DNA of 64,000 nt from Conus ventricosus (Eukaryota > Mollusca > Gastropoda > Neogastropoda > Conidae): contig CM031626.1 in the NCBI GenBank assembly GCA_018398815.1, positions 42,674,933 to 42,738,932 on the forward strand, in the 5' to 3' direction. Below, piece by piece: positions 11,701-26,393 of this stretch. The position numbers and the translations under genes were made by a program. Numbering within the stretch: position 1 is the first letter of the stretch; each line of letters opens with the position of its first letter. The notes under the pieces are model-generated. The model searched no databases, was not told where the DNA came from, and saw nothing but the letters and a program-made list of their open reading frames with translations.

Positions 11701-14700
11701 CTTTCTCCATCTCCTGTTTGCTGATTCTGCTTTTCTGAGCATACGGTAGTGTTTCGCTTTCAGGGCTTCACAGAGCTTCTCTAGCACTTTCTTCTCAAAT
11801 TATGAGGCAGCTGTCATCTGTTTCTTGGTATTCTTTATCTTCCCTTAAATGCTGTCTTTTGCTGGTGTCTGGATTCTTAGATGTCATCAGCTTTGGTTGT
11901 TTTACTCCGTAAGTGTCATACCAGGTTGTGTGTGTACAATGTCTCTGAATGTGGCCAGTTGATGTTCCAGTGGGCTGCTTCCTGTCAAGAGTTATTTGTT
12001 TTGTGGATTTTTTGTCCATCCATTATCTCCGAATCCTCTTTTTTATTCTTGCAGGGGCAAAGTTGAATTCCATGCATTTAGCACCGAGAGCCTATGTAAA
12101 GTCTGTGGCTGGATCATAAGATTGATTGTCCTTCACACTATGGTTTGAATCTTGGTTGAGGCCAGCAGATCAGCTACAGCTTGTTTATCTGTGATCAGGG
12201 CTTCTGCAAGTTTTAGGTGATGAATTGAGGGGTTGGTGTTCTTCCCTTTGATTTTTGTGATGATGTTCCACTCACAGTGAAACGTATTCTTTTAGATTGT
12301 TGGGACTTGTACGATGTGAGACATAAACACTTTACAGCAGACTCCATGAAAACCCTATTCAGAGATGTCCCACCTGATGTGATCTTTGATTTTCTGCAAG
12401 AGATCAACATTTTTCATCTGATCTAAGATTTTATTGCAGAAGAAAGATTTTTAACAAACTTTCTAGTATGTTTTTAGAAGATGTATTTTAAAGAGATGTG
12501 TGAAAGTTTGTTTTTTGTTGTTGTTGTTGATGACTTGTGAGTTGATTTTAACGTGGTGACAGCCCTGATATGGGACCTTTGCGGCCGGCTGGGCTATAAG
12601 CAACATGACCTTACCTTACCTTGAATCTTGGTATTGATCTTCTAACTTATTTCTGACCCAGAGTGCCACTGATTATTCAAAGGGATCCTCATGCAGCCAT
12701 TGGTTTCATTCCTGTGGATCTTCGTGCTGTTCTCTACAAAGAACGTCCTCCCACAGACCCACAGGCATTCAGTCACTGTTTGTACTTCCAGCCCATGGGT
12801 CGATTTCCAGTCACTGTGTGTACTTCCAGCCCATGGGTCGATTTCCTGTCACTGTGTGTACTTCCAGCCCATGGGTCGATTTCCTGTCACTGTGTGTACT
12901 TCCAGCCCATGGGTCGATTTCCTGTCACTGTGTGTACTTCCAGCCATGGGTTGATTTCCTGTCACTGTGTGTACTTCCAGGCCATGGGTCGATTTCCAGT
13001 CACTGTGTGTACTTCCAGCCCATGGGTCGATTTCCTGTCACTGTGTGTACTTCCAGCCCATGGGTCGATTTCCTGTCACTGTGTGTACTTCCAGCCATGG
13101 GTTGATTTCCTGTCACTGTGTGTACTTCCAGCCCATGGGTCGATTTCCAGTCACTGTGTGTACTTTCAGCCCATGGGTCGATTTCCTGTCACTGTGTGTA
13201 CTTCCAGCCCATGGGTCGATTTCCTGTCACTGTGTGTACTTCCAGCCCATGGGTTGATTTCCTGTCACTGTGTGTACTTCCAGCCCATGGGTTGATTTCC
13301 AGTCACTGTGTGTACTTCCAGCCCATGGGTTGATTTCCTGCCACTGTGTGTACTTCCAGCCCATGGGTCGATTTCCAGTCACTGTGTGTACTTCCAGCCC
13401 ATGGGTCGATTTCCAGTCACTGTTTGTACTTCCAGCCCATGGGTCGATTTCCTGTCACTGTTTGTACTTCCAGCCCATGGGTTGATTTCCAGTCACTGTG
13501 TGTACTTCCAGCCCATGGGTCGATTTTCCTGTCACTGTGTGTACTTCCAGCCCATGGGTCGATTTCCTGTCACTGTGTGTACTTCCAGCCCATGGGTCGA
13601 TTTCCAGTCACTGTGTGTACTTCCAGCCCATGGGTCGATTTCCTGTCACTGTGTGTACTTCCAGCCCATTTGTCGATTTCCTGTCACTGTGTTGTACTTC
13701 CAGCCCATGGGTCGATTTCCAGTCACTGTGTGTACTTCCAGCCCATGGGTCGATTTCCAGTCATGATTTGGTTGGGGCTGATTGTTTTGTGAGTCTCTCT
13801 CCTTTGACGAGTCCTGGTCCCATCTTTCTTTTCTGGAACTAGAAGCAAGTTGGAGAAGGTGGTGGCACGCCGTGCCACTGAGCCTGCGAGCCTGCGAGCC
13901 TAGTTTTCCCAGTATCCTTCAGTCTCTTTCAGACATCCTTTAGAGCACTCCAGGGAATCATAGGTCTAGCCATACACTGATAGGAGGAGGACAGTGGTCT
14001 TTTTCAGACATCCTTTAGAGCACTCCAGGGAATCATAGGTCTAGCCATACACTGATAGGAGGAGGACAGTGGTCTTTTCAGACATCCTTTAGAGCACTCA
14101 GGGAATCATAGGTCTAGCCATACACTGATAGGAGGAGGACAGTGGTCTTTTTCAGACATCCTTTAGAGCACTCCAGGGAATCATAGGTCTAGCCATACAC
14201 TGATAGGAGGAGGACAGTGGTCTTTTTCAGACATCCTTTAGAGCACTCCAGGGAATCATAGGTCTAGCCATACACTGATAGGAGAAGGACAGTGGTCACT
14301 CTATCTTGATGCACATCGTAGCGTTCAAGGGTGATATTTGTGTACATATTCATAAGTTACTGGACGTTCATACGAAGTAGATATTTGTATGCCTGCATGT
14401 TTTCACCCGTCTCACAGTGCCCCAGAGATCAAGAAGCCAGAGAACGTGTCCATGGAGGAGGAGAACGACATTCGTCTGCACTGTGTGGCCACTGGGGACC
14501 CTGCCCGAAGCTGGTGTGGCGCCACAAGAGCCTGCAGGAACCCTACACCTCTGACCAGAGCCAGGTGAGCGCATCATGCAGGTGGGAAGAAGGTGACGGG
14601 AGCTATTTCTGAAAGAGATCAACATTTTTTCCATCTCATCTAAGATTTTACAGAAGGAAGAGTTTTAAGGAAATTTCTGGTGCATTTTTAGATGTAATAG

Positions 14701-15784
14701 GGTTGTGTGTGTGTGTGTGTGTGTGTGTTGTGAGATGACTTGTGAGTTGACTTCAAGCCCTGGATATGGCCCCTTGTGGTTGGCTGGGCTAGAAGCGATA
14801 TTATCTGTCTCTCTTGTTGGGGGGCATGAGGGAAAGTGGTCAGAGATGTGGTGGGTAGTGGACCATTACATCTGAACTCTTTTAGTTGGCCTGTTTCTGT
14901 GTATGTGTTTGACGTTTGTGTGAGTGTGTTTGACGTTTGTGTGAGTGTGTTTGACGTTTGCCTGTTTCTATGTGTGTGTTTGATGTTTGCCTGTTTCTAT
15001 GTGTGTGTTTGACGTTTGCCTGTTTCTGTGTGTGTGTTTGACGTTTGCCTGTTTCTATGTGTGTGTTTGACGTTTGCTTGTTTCTATGTGTGTGTTTGAT
15101 GTTTGCCTGTATCTGTGTGTGTGTTTGACGTTTGCCTGTTTCTATGTGTGTGTTTGACGTTTGCCAGTTTCTGTGTGTGTGTTTGACGTTTGTCGGTTTG
15201 TATGTGTGTGTTTGACGTTTGTCGGTTTGTATGTGTGTGTTTGATGTTTGCCTGTTTGTGTGACTGTGTTTGAAGATGTGGATGTATATGCATGAGCCTT
15301 CATGAGCATGTGTGTGCAAGTATATTTTAGAGAGTTTGTGCGTTAGTGTATGCATGCATGTCTAATTGTGTTCGTATATCTTGCGCATTTGCTTGGATGT
15401 TTGTCAAGTCATGATTATCTTTGTTGAGCATTAAAGAATTATTGAGGGCTAAAGAAAAAACTTTAACATTTTTTGACACAAAAGCAATAGTCCTCCAAAG
15501 GGAAGAAAACAGTATAGAAAAATCACAATGCCACTCATATAATTTTCGCCCAGGTGGCCTTTTTCAAGAGAAAAAAACAATGCAACTACGTGATGTCCAT
15601 CTTTGGCGACTGGTCAGAGCAAAGAATTGACGTCATAAATATCTTACGCAATTTCTGACATCATAATGCTTGAAAAAGGCCACCTGGGCGAAAATTATAT
15701 GAGTGGCATTGTGATTTTTCTTTAAAATTTTTGTTTCCTACTTATCTTGTAGGTGTGTTTGTGCGTATGTAGATGCATGTACAT

Positions 15785-15832
<48 letters not shown>

Positions 15833-16856
15833 TGAGCATGTGAGAGAGAGGAAGAGAAAACACAGCGAGAGGGATAGAGAGAAAAATTGATAGGAAAACC
15901 ATTAAAGCATATCATGTTTCACTGAGTTTACCTAAAATAAGCTAGAAATGTGATTAAATGAATTTTTTTCACTCCATGTCATCAATTTTAAGCAGCACTG
16001 ATTGCGAAATGTTACTCATTTTCAACGGATAATCGAGTGCACATCCCTCGCAGAGCCCTGGCATGCCGCACATCATTCAAAAGCTCAGTGTGTCTATTTT
16101 AAGAATCTGTACACAATTTTTTAAAATAAACCAATCAGAAGGCCTCTACAAGGCATTCAACGTCATACACAAAAGAAAACCTTCCAACCAATCAGCAATC
16201 AAATACTGAAATGGCCTTAGTAACTCAAATGTTAACAGCTGAGATGCTGCCTTTCATTGGTCACAGCTCAATGGAATCTATTGCGTTTTGCTTTTGTCGT
16301 CGCTTCACTCGAAAAATCACCATCATGGATTGACGTATTGTAACGCTGTTAGATTAATCAAAATCAGGAAATATTTTCGGTTATGAAGGTCAGGGAATTA
16401 GTGGCCTTATAAACGAATATTTCGCCACCAGCAATAGCAGTGAAAAGGAATGTTTGATTTCGATTCCAACGAAGAAACTGACAGCGAAGCTGACGATGGG
16501 ATTTCCCCATCGACTTCGACCGGCGTGTGTCAGTCTCAGCCTGTTCAACTCGAAATCGAAGATGAAAAAGAAAATGAGGAGCCAGTAGTATGAACTGAAG
16601 AAAGTGCAGATCTGTCAGGTATAATGCCGTTGCGATAATGCCAAAAATTTGGTGACAGCGACGTATGCTACAGATACAGGTATGAACTGCAATGGGCAGC
16701 CTCTGCCAGATCTACAAATGGCAGAACAGTTTTCCTGTAACTGCATGCAGATCAAAATGATCATTTAATGCATTCCACCTGCTGATGGCCAACATATTAT
16801 GCGTGTGTGCATGTTTGTGGAGAGGAGAGGGAGCACAGGTTTTGATCGTCGGGATA

Positions 16857-16935
<79 letters not shown>

Positions 16936-18829
16936 TGCGTGTGCATGTGCGTGTGTGAGAGGACAAGAGAGATTCCACCCATGGCAACTGAAAAGGAAGA
17001 AGAAAGATTAATGCACAAGCATTTGTTTTCTGATAAGGTATGTTTGTTAATTATGAGTATATGCTGTTTTTATCATAGGGTGTCATGAATCGTGAGTCTG
17101 GTATGTGTTAACGCACAATGCAATATAGCTACCTTTTTTCCCTCGAGAACCCACTTTTTTTTTAACACACGGGCAAAATGAAACTAGAAAATACATATTA
17201 ATTCAGTCAATTGTGATTAGTGTATCTGTGCTAAGATAACATTAAAAACAAAAGTATCTATTACATAAGAAAATCAGATTTTTTTCATTTTCCAGCGCCC
17301 TGAACAGCCATTAACTACACCAATATATATTTGACTGGGGATAACATTCAATTATTAAAGTGTTTGCAATGATTATTTATATGGTTGCTGAGGAAAAATG
17401 GTTGGAGAAAGTAGGGAAACTTTAAAGCCATTTTTCTTAAATGGCTACAGTGTTTACGGGACTCTTTGAAGGGTCATAACTTTTTTTTATTTTTTAACAT
17501 AAGAAATTCTTTATATATCATTGGAAAGGTCTTTTTCTCCTCTTTCTATTGATATACATATCTTAACTCACTTAGGACGGACAGTTCTGTCCCTTGTTTT
17601 CCCCTGTGGACGGGCCATTTGTTATGGTTAGTAAAAAAAATCACCAAAAATACAAAACAAGAGATAACTCAAGGAAAGTTTCAGGAAGTGTTATTCGTAA
17701 ACTGTGTTTAGTAGAATACAAAAGAATAAACTTCCCACTTTCATACGATTTCTTATGCTTGAGGCTGAAAAAATGTCCAGTTTTTTTCAGGTGCATCACA
17801 ACACTCTTGCACAGAGTCAGTGGGCCCATGGCTTCACATTCAGCAGAAAAAGTCCGTAAATACACTAAATGAGTTGAAAAAAAGGAAGATACACTCCAGG
17901 AAACTAAGTAAGATAGATAAATCACATGCCTGCTATGCACAAGCTAACTTGGAATAATGCAAAAATGGGGGCGTGGCACTCTGCTGACACACGAAGGCCA
18001 GAAGTACCAGAAAAAGGAGGCACTGTCGGAAAAAAAACTTGAATCTTCGTGCCAGTCGAGCAAAGGAAAGCCAATGAACTCAAATCCCCAGTCTTTCACG
18101 GCACACAAACGCTCTGCTCGCGTGGCGAAGTGGCCCACCCTCACCTTCATCGCTGAGCTGCACAGACGAGTCGGTGTCAATTTCCTCTTCTCCTCGAAAT
18201 TCTTCACTGGAATCACTTTCATCAGCTTCGTCATCCTCTTCGTCAATGTCTGAACCTTTCGTTTGTAGCATTTCAATAACTTCAGTAATGCTAAAACATT
18301 GCCGACGGGCTCGACTTTGCTACAACACATTCGCAGAAAAACTTGTTTGAGACGCCATGTTTCTATGCAGATTAGTAAGTCAGGTGGGTTGGTCTGGCCA
18401 ATCAGCCACTGAGGCAAAGTGGGTCATGGTGTGCCGTGAAACCACTATGCAGGCGAAGGAAGGAATGCTGACGATACTATCTATATCTTGTTGCCGTTTA
18501 CTGATCACGCTGCCACCGCATGAAAAATTGTTGAAGGCCGAAACCTTGATAGCGTTCGTTCGTACTGAAGCGTTGCGTCTTTGGAAAACGCTATAGCGTC
18601 TGTTCGTGACGAGAGAGTTAATAAGTTCAAAATCTGACTTATCTATCATTTTGTGGGAGTTGGTCACATATGTACACACGCACACACGCTCACATGTATA
18701 CATGCAGACAGAGATTTTTTGTGACCAGGAACATTTTGTCGTTGACATAATTATGTGTGTTCATGACAGAGAAAAACGAGTGACAGAGAAAGGTAAAAAT
18801 GTGTTCACGCACAAGCACGTATGCGTGTG

Positions 18830-18898
<69 letters not shown>

Positions 18899-21800
18899 GG
18901 CTGCTTAAACATGCTTGCGTATGCACACACACACACGTACACATACACACATGCACATACACACGCATGCATGCATGCACACACACACGTACACAGGTGC
19001 ACACGCATAAACTTATGCACACACATATACATATTCAGACACTCGGACACTAACATATAAACATATTACATACACAGATATGCATGCGTACATTTTCACA
19101 CTCATACATGCATATGCGTGCTCGCACGCACGCAAGCACACACACACACCATTATAAGGGCAATCTGCGCTAGGCCGTCATACACTAATCCTAGCTGGCC
19201 ATCGTGCATGTGGGCAGACACCTGTTATCGCACAAAATGACACCACTTCACAAAATGTCACAATGACATTTTGTGCAGTTATTCACTGCACAAATTGTCA
19301 CAATTTGCACAAAATGTCACAATTGTCACAATTTGTGTACCTGTATGCCTTTTTTGAAATCACTGCTGCACAAATGGTCACAACTCTCTCTCTTATCTGT
19401 GGGTGGTGGATGGATGGGTGGATATTTATATTTTTCAGTTTTATACATGATATATACTTTTAGTCTGTATTCACTGCACATGTTTTATGAGGTGACAGCG
19501 GATTAATAAGACTGGCAGAGGTTGTGACATTTTCTGCAAGAGTGAATTCGAAAATGGGGCATAGGTGCACAAATTGTCACAATTGGGAGTTGTGACATTT
19601 TGCGCAGTCCTTGACTACACAAAATGTCGCAACAGGCACAAAATGTCAACAGTTGTGACATTTTGTGCAGTGGTGACATTTTGTGTGGTAACAACACCTC
19701 TGGAACAGTTTGAATACAGCTGACTTAAATCCTGGTGTCGGCTCAACTGTTAGGCTGCTCTTGTCTGGCAGAAAATCTACGTGGAGGAGGATCCCAATGA
19801 AAGCAAAGAGCTGGACCCGAGGGACAGGGTTGTACCAGCGCACCCTGGACCTGGTCATCCCAAGGTGAAGCCAGAGCAGGCGGGCGAGTACGTGTGTGAG
19901 GTCAGCAACAGCGGGGGAGTGCGAAGCATACTTTTCTGGACGTAATGTAGGTTTCCTACGCACTGTGTCTTGGCATTTTCTGTGGTGTCTTGGCCTCTGT
20001 GTGTCTTGGTTTGTTTTGTCAGTCTTGACTCACGTCCTCATTTCTTTTGTCATGGTGACATTTTTGTCTCCAACACCTCTCTCTCTCTCACTCTTAATCC
20101 TGGTGTCGCTCTACCTTTAGCTGCTCTTTCACAACAAGACATCTACACAATCCCACATGCAAAGCAAAACGACCTACGACAACCACCACACACACCTGTA
20201 TATGAACACTGCCAGTGTGTGAGGTTACACACTGTGGTCAGTGGAGATATTTCTGACAGTAAGCTTAAGTTCCTTCTGTCATGTTGTCCTGGTTTCATTG
20301 TGGTGCGCATCTCTGTGCTAGCATTGTTTACATCTTTGTTCTCACTGTCCTTGTTCCATCTTTTCTCTCTTGTCCATTGTTTCCATCTTCTTTCCTTGTT
20401 CATTTTACCATCTTTTCTCACTGTCCTTTCTACCATTCTTTTTCTCACTTGTCCATCGTAACCATCTACCCACACTACATTGTAAACAATTTTGATTGCT
20501 CACTGTGTCATTGTTACACCTTGTGTCATGTATTGTTCTAATCTTCGTTCTCATGTCCATTGGTCACATCGTACTCCTTTGCCATTGTTACAATCTTTGT
20601 TCTCACTGTCCATTGTTACCATCTTTGTTCTCATTGTCCATTGTTACATCTTTGTTTCATTTGTTACATCTTTGTTCTCACTGTAATTGTTACGTCTTGT
20701 TCTCATTGTCCATTGTTACATCTTTGTTCTCATGTCCATTGTTACCATCTTTGTTCTACTGTTCCATTGTTACCATCTTTGTTCTGACTGTTCATTGTTA
20801 CCATCTTTGTTCTCACTGTCATGTTATCTCTTTGTTCTCACTGTTCATGTTATCATCTTTCGTTCTCACTGTTCATTGTTACCATCTTCGTTCTCACTGT
20901 CCATTGTTACATCTTTGTTCACACTGTATTTTACGATCTTCGTTCTCACTGTTCATTGTTACATCTTCGTTCTCATGTCCATTGTTACATCTTGTTCTCA
21001 CTGTCATTGTTACCGTCTTTGTTCTCACTGTCCATTTTACATTTGTTCTCACTGTCCATTGTTACATCTTTGTTCTCACTGTTCATTGTTACCATCTTTG
21101 TTCTCACTGTTCATTGTTACCATCTTCGTTCTCACTGTCCATTGTTACCATCTTGTTCTCACTGTTCATTGTTACATCTTCGTTCTCATGTTCATTGTTA
21201 CATCTTTGTTCTCACTGTCCATTGTTACATCTTCGTTCTCACTGTCCATTGTTACATCTTTGTTCTCACTGTTCATTGTTACCATCTTTGTTCTCACTGT
21301 TCATTGTTACATCTTTGTTCTCACTGTCCATTGTTACCATCTTTGTTCTCACTTTTCCATTGTTACATCTTTTTCTCACTGTCCATTGTTACCATCTTTG
21401 TTCTCACTGTCATTGTTACATCTTTGTTCTCACTGTCCATTGTTACATCTTTGTTCTCACTGTCCATTGTTACCATCTTGTTCTCACTGTTCATTGTTAC
21501 CATCTTTGTTCTCACTGTCCATTGTTACCATCTTTGTTCTCACTGTTCATTGTTACCATCTTCGTTCTCACTGTTCATTGTTCATCATTTTAATGTAAAG
21601 AGTTGATCATTCTGTGGCACACCATATCCTGCTGTTGTGGCGACCTCAGTTTCCTCCCCACATACACGTTAGCGGCAGTTTGTACCCAGAGTTATCAATA
21701 CTATTAAGACCATGGGGTCTGCCAGCTGCCATAGCGAAGTGGTTGACACTGCAGGCTCCCAAGGTCATGGGTTCAATTCCCATCAGAGCCACCTCTTTGC

Positions 21801-22681
21801 AGGATTTCTCTACGCCAAAACGGCTCTATCCAGAGTTGAGTTTGTTGTGGGTTCTGCTGGGAATACTGGGACCACACAGTCGAGTTTCTCCATCTAGTGA
21901 ATGCCTCTCTCATCCATTTACTGGTGGATGAACAGAGAGGTTTTCAAGCTGGAAACAAATCGACCCTACCCATAAATGCCTGCTGTAATGCCAAATGCTG
22001 TGACTGGTTGACTGTGGGGGTCCCTTTAATCTCACACTGTGGATATTTAGTTATAATTTTTGATTCACATACAGTCATTTCAGAAAGAATTGTAAAGCAT
22101 TGCAAGGTGAAGAAAATATAAGACAATTAGAAATGCAGAAAGTGAAACAGAAGTTCAGCAAAGAATAGTAAAATGATTATCTTTTCTCATGTTTGTCCAT
22201 TTTTAGTCTTTTTTCCATTTTGTTGTTTTTTTGCTGATTGATTTATTTCCTTCCTCTGACCAGTCAAGCCGATCTTTGGGGACAAGGTGGACAGCCATTT
22301 CTACGGCTGGGTGGGCAGCAACACCAACCTGACCTGCATGGCAAATGGAAACCCCACCCCCAAGATCATGTGGTACAAAGATGGCATGGAGCTCAAGAAG
22401 AACGACGACTTTGATATCGCCATGGGAGACACGAGTGTTCCTTTCCACGCTATCAGCTACCTCACTGTGAGCTGGGAGGAGAGGAGGGGAAGGGGGATGT
22501 GGGAGGCGGGCCTGGGGGTGGGGGGTGGGTATGGTGCAGGATGGGGAGAAGAAGGGGGAGGAGGAGTGGGTGGTGGTGTGAGAGAAGAACACTTGTGTGT
22601 AGTGAGTTTCAGCGTGTGGTCTGTTTAGATGGGTGGTTTGTTTCAATTTTTCTTTCTTGTTTTGTTTCTTCATTTTATTCC

Positions 22682-22758
<77 letters not shown>

Positions 22759-22854
22759 ATTTTTATCACCTTCGGTGTGTGTGCATTTGTGTGTATGATT
22801 GCAAGTACTTGTGCCTCTGTGCAATGCTGTATATTTTTCTCCGTATGCATAATT

Positions 22855-22935
<81 letters not shown>

Positions 22936-23428
22936 GCTTGCATTCTTAGTCATGTGGATGTTCAAGGCAATAAGGTGGTCGATCAACTTGCGAAGAATGT
23001 CTCAAATGAAACATTGCGCAGATTCGCTATCCCTCACACCAGTCTGAAATTTGAAGTTCAGACAAAGTCAGAGACCTTTGGCAAGAAGACTGGAACACTC
23101 AGAATAGCAGCAAAAGATATAAATAAAGCTCTCTTAAAGAAAGACTAGCATATTGTATGGCATGGAGTATGTCTCAGTCTTTTACTAGTTAAGTCAGAAC
23201 AAGAAAAGAACAGAAAATACAAAAATGACAATAACAACCAAAGCAGATGCTGTTATGTAACTTGAGGCTTTACAGTCACAAACTGTTACACACATTTATG
23301 CACATAGACCTTATTCTGTGTTTCAAACTTTCTTTCAAGTCTCAACTTTCCATCCCCAATATTGATACTGACAACACATAGACACACACAGACACAAACA
23401 TACACACACAGACAGACAAAACACACAC

Positions 23429-23470
<42 letters not shown>

Positions 23471-23581
23471 GATACACACACACACCTAGGCAACTCATTA
23501 CTTGTTAGTCATTCATAAACATACTTCTATTAATGTTATGTCACATTGCACACTCACACACACACACACATACACACACAT

Positions 23582-23635
<54 letters not shown>

Positions 23636-25515
23636 ACACTCACACATGTACCACTGTGCTGTACATTACAAGCCGACAACCTGTCTGCTTGCAGCCAAGA
23701 GTGAATGAGTTCAACCAAGCCACAGTGTTTGGCACGTACAGATGTGAGGCCATGAACATCTTCGGCAAGAATCAGGTGGAGCTGACTTACAACCTGGCAG
23801 GTGAGATTCATTTGCAGCCCGCCCCCAACGTTCCACTGGCTTCCAGTCAGGCTGAAAACCATAACGTCACACAGTCATACATGCAGATCACCTCGTCTTT
23901 CATTCTTGTCAACTTGGTGCAGACTGCAGTATACAAGGGGATTTGCAGCTAATCTGTTATCATGAAGGAAAGTTATCATTGAAAACTTGCTAGGGGCAGA
24001 AATCTTGTAGATCTTCTTCTGTGTAAGCAGGCTGATACTTCTGCGGACACTCCCTGTATAGACAGGCAAGTATTAAACCCATCTGCCCAACAAAGGGAGT
24101 GGAGTGTTGTGTGTATGACCGTTTTTTACCCAACCATCAGGTTCCCAAAGCATTCTCCACCCGCTGTAACATATTAGTCCAAATTTTTTCTCCACCCGCT
24201 GTAACATGTTAGTCCAATCTTCTCTCCACCCGCTGTAACATATTAGTCCAATCTTCTCTCCACCCGCTGTAACATATTAGTCCAATCTTCTCTCCACCCG
24301 CTGTAACATATTAGTCCAGTCTTTCAATCCACCCGCTGTGACATATTAGTCCAGTCTTTCAATCCACTGCCCAAAAAAAAGGGATGCTGAAAGACTGCAG
24401 TTCCGAGGGCTGATCAGGGAGAACATTTCAAAAGTAATTATAATGACTCCACCAAACAACAGGGACAAACGAATCACGAGACAAAGCACGACACGTTTCG
24501 ACCTCTTGGGTCTTCTTCAGGCAAGAGAAGCAACAGTCAGGACAACGACAATGAAGAACGAGCTATCAGTTTCATTTTCGTTGTCCTGAGTGTTGTTTAT
24601 CTTACCTTAAGAAGACCTGAGAGGTTGAAACACGTCATGTTTTGTCTTGTGATTCGTTTGTCCACGTTATCTGGTGGAGTCATAGTAATGATTACTTTTG
24701 AAATTTGTTTAGATCTCCGCCTGTAGTCGCCTCACTTTGCAACTAACCAGGGAGAAAATTTTCCCCCCAGTGAGGCAGTTTTTTCAGACGTACTACATGA
24801 AGGTCACAGGGAGCAGAGTCAGGGGAATAAGCAGGACGTGGCAAAGTTTCTGTTGACTTAAAGCTGTTATCTGCGACTCCAAGTGTAATCACCTAACTGG
24901 CAACTTGGGCAAAAGGTTTTCAGATACTCTTGTTTCTCTGTTTGGAATATGTATGCTTCTCTATGCACTGTGAATGTGTGTATGTCGAGATGGCTTGAGG
25001 CGGGGGAGGGGGTGGGGGGGGGGGGGGGGGGAGGAGGGGCAGGAAAAGGAGTGGTAAGGGGTGAAGGGAATGGCTAGGTAGGTACTGAATATGAAGTTAC
25101 ACTTTCTCTGCCCTCTACTTTGCTGTTCGTGCGTTTGTTTTGGTTTTTGTCCGCCATTTAATTTGATTTTCTTTTTATTTCACTTGAGCTGAAGTGTGAA
25201 AGTGTAAAGAATGGAGGGGAAAAAAAGAAAGTTTAAATGCTGGACCGTCTTTAATGATAGCTTCAAGGATAGATATTGAGACGTATCAGATGAAGCACAT
25301 AGAGGCAGAGCTCAAGGGGCAGGTGGCAGTAGCAATGAAGGAGGCTAGGTATATATATCCATCCAACTACATAGATCGAGCCAAGATGCCGTTATGTTAT
25401 CCACTTATGCTCACTCGCTCTCCCTCTCCCCCTCATGCTCCCACTCACCATCCATTATCTTTCTGGTTTATGAAAAAATATGAATTGTCAGTGTTGTGGA
25501 GATTTTCTTTTAGGA

Positions 25516-25574
<59 letters not shown>

Positions 25575-26360
25575 TTATTATTATTATGAATACTTAGAGG
25601 GCCTATCCTCGGCTAGAGACCAAACTCTAAGCACTTACAATCCACACTGGTTTACACAACGGGCTGCCTACCTGGGTAGAGCCGATTGAAGAGCTGCCAG
25701 CTGGCTCTTCTTTCAGTCGTTTCCCGTGACATCCAGTCGATATCGTTCACTCAATTTCCTTCTTTTCTTCATTCTTTCCATTTCTCACGTTGGGGTGCAT
25801 GCTATGTGTAACGTGTCATCCATGCCAACGGCCAAACTGGCCTTCCCTTCCAAAAGCTGATGATGGGATTTTACGTGTGTGCAAGATGTTACATATGCAT
25901 TCACACACGGAACCTCGGTTTATAGTCTCATTCAAAGGACTGTATGGGAAATGGAGTCAGAACCAATGTTAACTCCGAGGGAAAAAAGCCCCTGTGTCGA
26001 AACGGCCCGGTGGAGATTCAAATCCGTAACCCCAGGATCACCAGGATTATGAGTCCGGCGCTCTACATTGAGCTATTGCGGTCCCACTTGCATTTGAAGT
26101 CACAATCCAACCAGACTTTGATGGAATCATTTGCCCTTGACACAGTGGTTCCGGAGTCAGCGGAAGCTATGGTGCTGAAGGAATATCCCACAGTCTTGAA
26201 GCTGGAGCTGCAGCGGCCTCTGAAGGAAGGGGACAACCAGTGACCCTCTTCATGATCAGTTACACCAGGGCTGACGATGACAGTCCCGACGCTGTGCAGA
26301 CCAAGAATGTGTCGCTCAGTGAGTTGGGGATGTGTATGTGTGTGTGTGTGCGTAGGGGGA

Positions 26361-26393
<33 letters not shown>

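Noticed and set aside
12663..13842. Open frames of up to 210 codons with [21 protein letters not shown] repeats
   Set aside because: They follow a 38-bp minisatellite in all three frames; the frame shifts each unit, so no single protein is favoured.
20496..21606. Frames of 260-365 codons rich in Leu, Ser, His and Val
   Set aside because: They are a product of the 28-bp minisatellite in three frames.
21725..21790. Functional tRNA gene
   Set aside because: A and B boxes are present but the cloverleaf is imperfect and a SINE body follows; treated as a SINE head. The same applies to the minus-strand copy at 26000-26086.
23020..23150. Frame ending in [24 protein letters not shown] sequence as an exon after the CT repeats
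   Set aside because: It has no clear acceptor or donor and breaks the phase pattern between exons F and G. It could be a short RNase H-like retroelement scrap (HVDVQGN-x-x-x-D-x-LAK), but it is too short to call.
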